Shown here: positions 14,727-18,151 of the stretch, in pieces
Numbering within the stretch: the first letter of the stretch is position 1
Layout of the letters: the number at the start of each line of letters is the position of its first letter
DNA from: G963674505 sp964575975
GTDB taxonomy: Bacteria > Desulfobacterota > Desulfobacteria > Desulfobacterales > SKZT01
DNA: 18,151 nucleotides
Assembly: GCA_964575975.1 (NCBI GenBank)
Contig: CAZNTU010000105.1
Coordinates: 1 to 18,151 of the forward strand
Direction of reading: 5' to 3'
Translations under genes and position numbers: made by a program
Notes under the pieces: model-generated
What the model was told of the DNA's origin: nothing
Databases searched by the model: none
Seen by the model: the letters and a program-made list of their open reading frames with translations, nothing else

Positions 14727-16385
14727 TCAAAGAGCTTTCTTCATCGCTTTGAGCATGGCGCCTCCGTCCTCGAAGCGTTTCGCCGGGTCCCTGTTCAGCG
14801 CCTGGTCGATTACGGCCCTCGCCGCGCGCGGAACATTCGAGTCGAGCGCCGCCACCGGCAGGATGGAGCCCTGTAGAATGGCCTGGTAGACGTTGCCTCC
14901 GCCCGATGGGTTCCAGACGACTCGTCCGGTCAGCATGTGATAAAAAGTGGCGGCGATTTCGAAGACGTCCGTCGGCGGTTTCACGAAACGGTAGTTGGTG
15001 ATGTGCTCCGGGGCCATGTAGGGCGGAGAACCGCATACGGCGCCAGCCACCGTGATGTTGGTCTTGGTCATGCCGGCCTTGGCGAAGTTTTTCGCGAGCC
15101 CGAAATCGGACAGCTTCACGACGCGCTTTTTCGGATCGCCCGAAAACAGAATATTGGGGGGCTTGATGTCCCTGTGGATGATTTTTTTCTTGTGCGCGTA
15201 GGCGAGGCCGTCCAGCGACTGGAGCATGATCGGCGCCGCCTCGTCCATATCCAGTTTTCCCTTTTGCAGCATCAATTCCCAAAGGCTTCCTCCATCCATG
15301 TATTCCAGGGCGAAAAAGTGCAGGTCTCCGGTAACGAAATAATCTTCCACGTGGATAATGTTCCGGTGCCGAAGCTTTCGGTTTACCTCGATTTCCCGCT
15401 CGAACATGGCGATTCCCTTTTGCGTCGGCTCCTTTTGCTGAAGCATCGTTTTCAAGGCGAACATCTTTTTGCCCTTTTCCCTTTCTCCAAGGTACACCGC
15501 GCCGAATCCGCCCTCGCCCAGTTTTTTCAGTATTCTGTACCCTTTGATTTCCGGAAGCTTCTGTTGCGCTGCCCCGGCGGCATTCAGCAGCAACCGCTTG
15601 ATCAGCGCCTCGACCAAAGCGCCGGCCGGGGCGTCCGGGGGCGCTGCGGATTTGAACGCAGGCGGTCTGTTCGCGGGTTTCGGCGGGAACGGTTTCGGGA
15701 TGAATGGTTTGGGCGGGGACGGTTTCGGAGAGACAGCGGGGGACTCCTTGACTGGGTCGGGAACGCGAATCGCGGGAGAGGGCTGGGGAGCGACTGCAGC
15801 GGCAGCGGGTTTCGGCGATTGCATCGCCGCAGGCGGGGCTTTTTCCTTGTCGGGCGTCGCCGACGTCGCGGGCGAAGGCTCTTCCATTCGGGCCGGACTC
15901 TGAGACGGGACGGAAACGGCTTCTTCCTTCTTCCCGTCGGGTTCGGCCGTTTTGGCATCCGGAGGCTCGTCCGACCCGGCAGCGGCATCGGAAGGACTTT
16001 TTTCCCCGAAATCCATTTCCGATTTGGGGGGCTCGTCTCCGGCGGAAATAACCACCTTCATTTCCGTGTAGCCGCACTTGATCAGGTCCCCGTCCTTGAG
16101 TTCCAGTTCCTCGCCCCTGCGTCCGGCTTTCTCGGGAGATTCGGACGCGGACCGGCCGCCGAACTTCTCGCCGTTCACGAACGTTCCGTTCAAGCTTCCA
16201 AGATCTCTTATGAAAACCTCGGGCGGATTGATCTCCAGCATGAAATGATGCCTCGACAAGTAGGGATCGTCGTTCAAACTGTAGTGGCAATCCTCCATTC
16301 TTCCGACGATGAAAATATCGGCCTCGTCGAACACTTTTTCCTGTCCCTTCATGGGACCATCCTGGATAGACAGCGTCACTCTCAT
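14727..16385 (-). CDS. FHA-domain Ser/Thr protein kinase
   Basis: 552 aa. An N-terminal FHA domain (about 1-113) keeps the phosphothreonine-binding residues: GR at 28-29, SRHH at 44-47, and SLNGTFVNG with N66 and G67. A Pro/Ala/Lys-rich linker (about 115-250, with KPFIPKPFPPKP) leads to a complete kinase domain (about 282-552): GEGGFGAVY at 290-298, Lys312 in FALKT, HRD 404-406, Asn411, DFG 427-429, and an activation segment with several Thr ending CGSPPYMAPE. All catalytic elements are present, so it should be active and probably autophosphorylates. No membrane segment is seen, so it is cytoplasmic. Its start overlaps the stop of the upstream protease-like gene (ATGA), so the two are translationally coupled. 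The FHA domain offers a route to bind phosphorylated partners, such as the second kinase encoded downstream. Confidence 0.93.
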   Translation of the reverse strand: MRVTLSIQDGPMKGQEKVFDEADIFIVGRMEDCHYSLNDDPYLSRHHFMLEINPPEVFIRDLGSLNGTFVNGEKFGGRSASESPEKAGRRGEELELKDGDLIKCGYTEMKVVISAGDEPPKSEMDFGEKSPSDAAAGSDEPPDAKTAEPDGKKEEAVSVPSQSPARMEEPSPATSATPDKEKAPPAAMQSPKPAAAAVAPQPSPAIRVPDPVKESPAVSPKPSPPKPFIPKPFPPKPANRPPAFKSAAPPDAPAGALVEALIKRLLLNAAGAAQQKLPEIKGYRILKKLGEGGFGAVYLGEREKGKKMFALKTMLQQKEPTQKGIAMFEREIEVNRKLRHRNIIHVEDYFVTGDLHFFALEYMDGGSLWELMLQKGKLDMDEAAPIMLQSLDGLAYAHKKKIIHRDIKPPNILFSGDPKKRVVKLSDFGLAKNFAKAGMTKTNITVAGAVCGSPPYMAPEHITNYRFVKPPTDVFEIAATFYHMLTGRVVWNPSGGGNVYQAILQGSILPVAALDSNVPRAARAVIDQALNRDPAKRFEDGGAMLKAMKKAL

Positions 16386-18151
16386 CTTTTTCCTTCCTCC
16401 TCCGTGTTTCGCGCGTCGTTTAGAATATGGACGATTTCTTCCCGGGAGAGCCGGTTCCTGTCCAACAACGCGGCGCTCAACTTCTCCAGTTTTCCTCTGT
16501 TTTCGTTCAGGATCGAAACGGCTTTTTCCAGTTGGGTCCGCACGATTTTTTCCGCCGTTTCCAACAGGCGAACCGACAGAGGGCCGTCGCGCACAAGCCG
16601 TTCGTCCAGATGGCAGTACCCGATTTCGTCGGTCATGGCGAATTCCGCCGCCATCCGCCTGGCGAGGTTCGAGGCGTGTCGAAGGTCCCCGGAAACGCCG
16701 GTCCCCAGGCCCTCGTCGTCTCCGTAGAAGGCGATCTCGGCCGCCCTGCCCGCCATGGCTTCGCGAATCGACTGCTCCAGTTCCGGCTTGGAATATCCGC
16801 CGATGTCCTCCCGCGCCTCCCGTTCCATGTACCCGCCCGCGTCGCCCCGCCCGACGATAGTAACCCCGACCGGAACGTTTCCTCCCAGGAACGCGACCAA
16901 CGCGTGCCCCGCCTCGTGACGGGCCGTTCGCTCCAGAGCGTCTCTATGCGGCGTTTTTCGACGCTCTCCCATGCGGATTCGCTCGAACGCCTCCTCCAAT
17001 ACGCCGTCCGTCAGTTCGACCGCCGCCTGGGCCGCCATGATTCCGGCTTGCTGCACTACGTTCTGGAGGTCCGCGACGGTCATGCCCGCGGAACGGACGG
17101 CCAGTCTGTCGATGGCCTCGGCGGTCACCCGGCTGGATTTACGGTTCGAAAGGGTTTTCTCCAGATAGTGCTTCCTGGCTTCCCGGTCCGGCTTGTCAAC
17201 GACGATTACGCGGTCGAATCGGCGCCTGAGCGCCGGGTCCAGCAATTCCGCCAAGTTGGTCGCCGCCAGGACGACCACCGGTTCGGAATCGGACGATCCG
17301 AATCCGTCCATCTCGGTGAGCAGCGCGTTGAGAGTTTCCTCGTAGGCTTTTCGACCCCCGCCTTCCCCTCCCGTGCGCTTCAGGCCGATGGAATCCAGTT
17401 CGTCTACGAAAACGATGGTCGGCGCGTATCGCCTGGCCCTTTCGAAAAGATCCCGCACGCTTTCGGGTCCGCTTCCCACCCATTTGGTGACGAAGGACGA
17501 GGCCGGTTTTTCGATGAACGCGCACCTGGATTCGCCCGCGAGCGCCCTCGCCAGCATGGTTTTTCCCGTTCCCGGAGGACCCGCCAGAAGCACGCCCCTC
17601 GGGCGGCGAAGCCCGAGAGCCGAATACCTTTTCGGTTCGGCCAGCCAATCCGTCACGAATCCCAGCGCCTCCTTGGCCGCGACCGCTCCGATCACGTCGG
17701 AGAACCGCGTGTCGGGACGGACGACGTCGTCGATCATTTTCCCGGCGTCCCCCGCCTCGACGGTTCGCACGAACCGAAAATCCCTCAAGGCGATCGTCAG
17801 ATCCCTCTTCTCCCTGTCCACGTACGCCACGGTGTCGAACTCGACCGCTTTCCTTTCCCGTGCCAGAAGCGCCGCTTTCTTCTCCCGCCCGATTCTTCCG
17901 CAAATTTCTTTCAGGTTGTCCGCCAACAGATTGCGGTCGGCCACCCAGTTGTCGCAGGCCGTGTCCGAAAACCGGGTCTTCACGAGTCCCCGCGCCCCTC
18001 CCGCCCTCGTGCAAGCGAAAAAGAGTTCGTCGTCAACGGCGCGACGGTCGCCCGCTCCGGGCGGAAGCCCTTCCGCGACAATCCGCGAGGCGTCCATAGT
18101 CATGGCCAGGGTCGGCGCGAAATGCTTCGAGAGCGAAATCCCGGTCTCGTC
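16382..18151 (-). CDS. FtsH-like AAA+ ATPase with M41-type zinc metalloprotease domain, 5' end outside window
   Basis: The frame is open to the window edge. The ATG at 18103 has no Shine-Dalgarno and 16 sense codons precede it, so the start is probably upstream. Numbering from that Met: a helical N-terminal region (1-130), AAA+ domain (about 131-365) with Walker A GPPGTGKT 175-182, Walker B IVFVDE 230-235, pore motif KWVG near 207-210 and arginine finger region RRRFD 293-297; then a peptidase M41 domain with HEAGH 396-400 and the likely third zinc ligand Asp473 in TGVSGDLRHA. All residues for ATP-driven proteolysis are present. Unlike FtsH, no membrane segment is visible in the 589 residues shown, so it may be soluble or anchored by a part not seen. 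It is the first visible gene of an operon with two kinases, one of which could regulate it or be its substrate. Confidence 0.88.
   Translation of the reverse strand, partial: DETGISLSKHFAPTLAMTMDASRIVAEGLPPGAGDRRAVDDELFFACTRAGGARGLVKTRFSDTACDNWVADRNLLADNLKEICGRIGREKKAALLARERKAVEFDTVAYVDREKRDLTIALRDFRFVRTVEAGDAGKMIDDVVRPDTRFSDVIGAVAAKEALGFVTDWLAEPKRYSALGLRRPRGVLLAGPPGTGKTMLARALAGESRCAFIEKPASSFVTKWVGSGPESVRDLFERARRYAPTIVFVDELDSIGLKRTGGEGGGRKAYEETLNALLTEMDGFGSSDSEPVVVLAATNLAELLDPALRRRFDRVIVVDKPDREARKHYLEKTLSNRKSSRVTAEAIDRLAVRSAGMTVADLQNVVQQAGIMAAQAAVELTDGVLEEAFERIRMGERRKTPHRDALERTARHEAGHALVAFLGGNVPVGVTIVGRGDAGGYMEREAREDIGGYSKPELEQSIREAMAGRAAEIAFYGDDEGLGTGVSGDLRHASNLARRMAAEFAMTDEIGYCHLDERLVRDGPLSVRLLETAEKIVRTQLEKAVSILNENRGKLEKLSAALLDRNRLSREEIVHILNDARNTEEEGKR
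16392..16403 (-). promoter_or_regulatory. Strong Shine-Dalgarno for the FHA-kinase gene
   Basis: On the minus strand GGAGGAGGAAGG lies about seven bases before the ATG (16385-16383) and inside the last codons of the protease-like gene. It supports this start and high translation despite the ATGA overlap. Confidence 0.7.

Noticed and set aside
1..18151. tRNA, rRNA, CRISPR arrays, insertion-sequence ends
   Set aside because: No cloverleaf, rRNA segment, regularly spaced repeat array or paired terminal inverted repeats with target duplication was recognised on reading.

Overview
The window looks like chromosomal DNA of a GC-rich, Gram-negative bacterium. Several products carry clear Sec signal peptides, and there are eukaryotic-like Ser/Thr kinases with FHA, TPR and WD40 modules plus a decayed Rpn-type (PD-(D/E)XK) transposase-nuclease. 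That mix is common in Desulfobacterota and in the PVC/Planctomycetes-Lentisphaerae groups. I cannot choose between them from this sequence, and no rRNA or tRNA helps.

Layout. (1) Plus strand, 1-9603, seven genes in one direction: a tetrapyrrole-methylase-like protein cut by the window start; a 556-aa protein with two such domains in tandem; a DUF4198-type exported protein; a third tetrapyrrole-methylase-like gene; about 170 bp of hairpin-rich non-coding DNA; then three translationally coupled genes (APC-type permease, small membrane-anchored DUF4198/NikL-like protein, MFS/spermidine-synthase fusion with TPRs). (2) 9588-10272, minus: an Rpn-family pseudogene with one in-frame stop and one frameshift, between two convergent gene groups. 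(3) Minus strand, 18151-10287, a three-gene operon: FtsH-like AAA+ zinc metalloprotease (5' end outside the window), FHA-domain Ser/Thr kinase (ATGA overlap), and a 1467-aa zinc-ribbon/kinase/TPR/double-WD40 protein.

How they may work together. The plus-strand group is the most unusual part. Four tetrapyrrole (corrin/precorrin-type) methylase domains occur, and both complete genes start with a signal peptide; the cut gene shows what may be the end of one. Known members of this fold use cytoplasmic SAM, so their export suggests either an extracytoplasmic modification system with its own supply of methyl donor, or re-use of the fold as a tetrapyrrole or metal-complex binding protein. The neighbouring exported proteins resemble families linked to nickel/cobalt uptake, and both are predicted to have a histidine as first mature residue. 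With two multi-pass membrane proteins, one carrying a SAM-fold aminopropyltransferase-like domain, this could be an envelope pathway for corrinoid, tetrapyrrole or metal-chelate capture. That is inference. The minus-strand operon reads as a signalling and proteolysis module: two kinases, one with a phosphothreonine-binding FHA domain and the other with a Thr-rich repeated linker, made together with an ATP-dependent protease.
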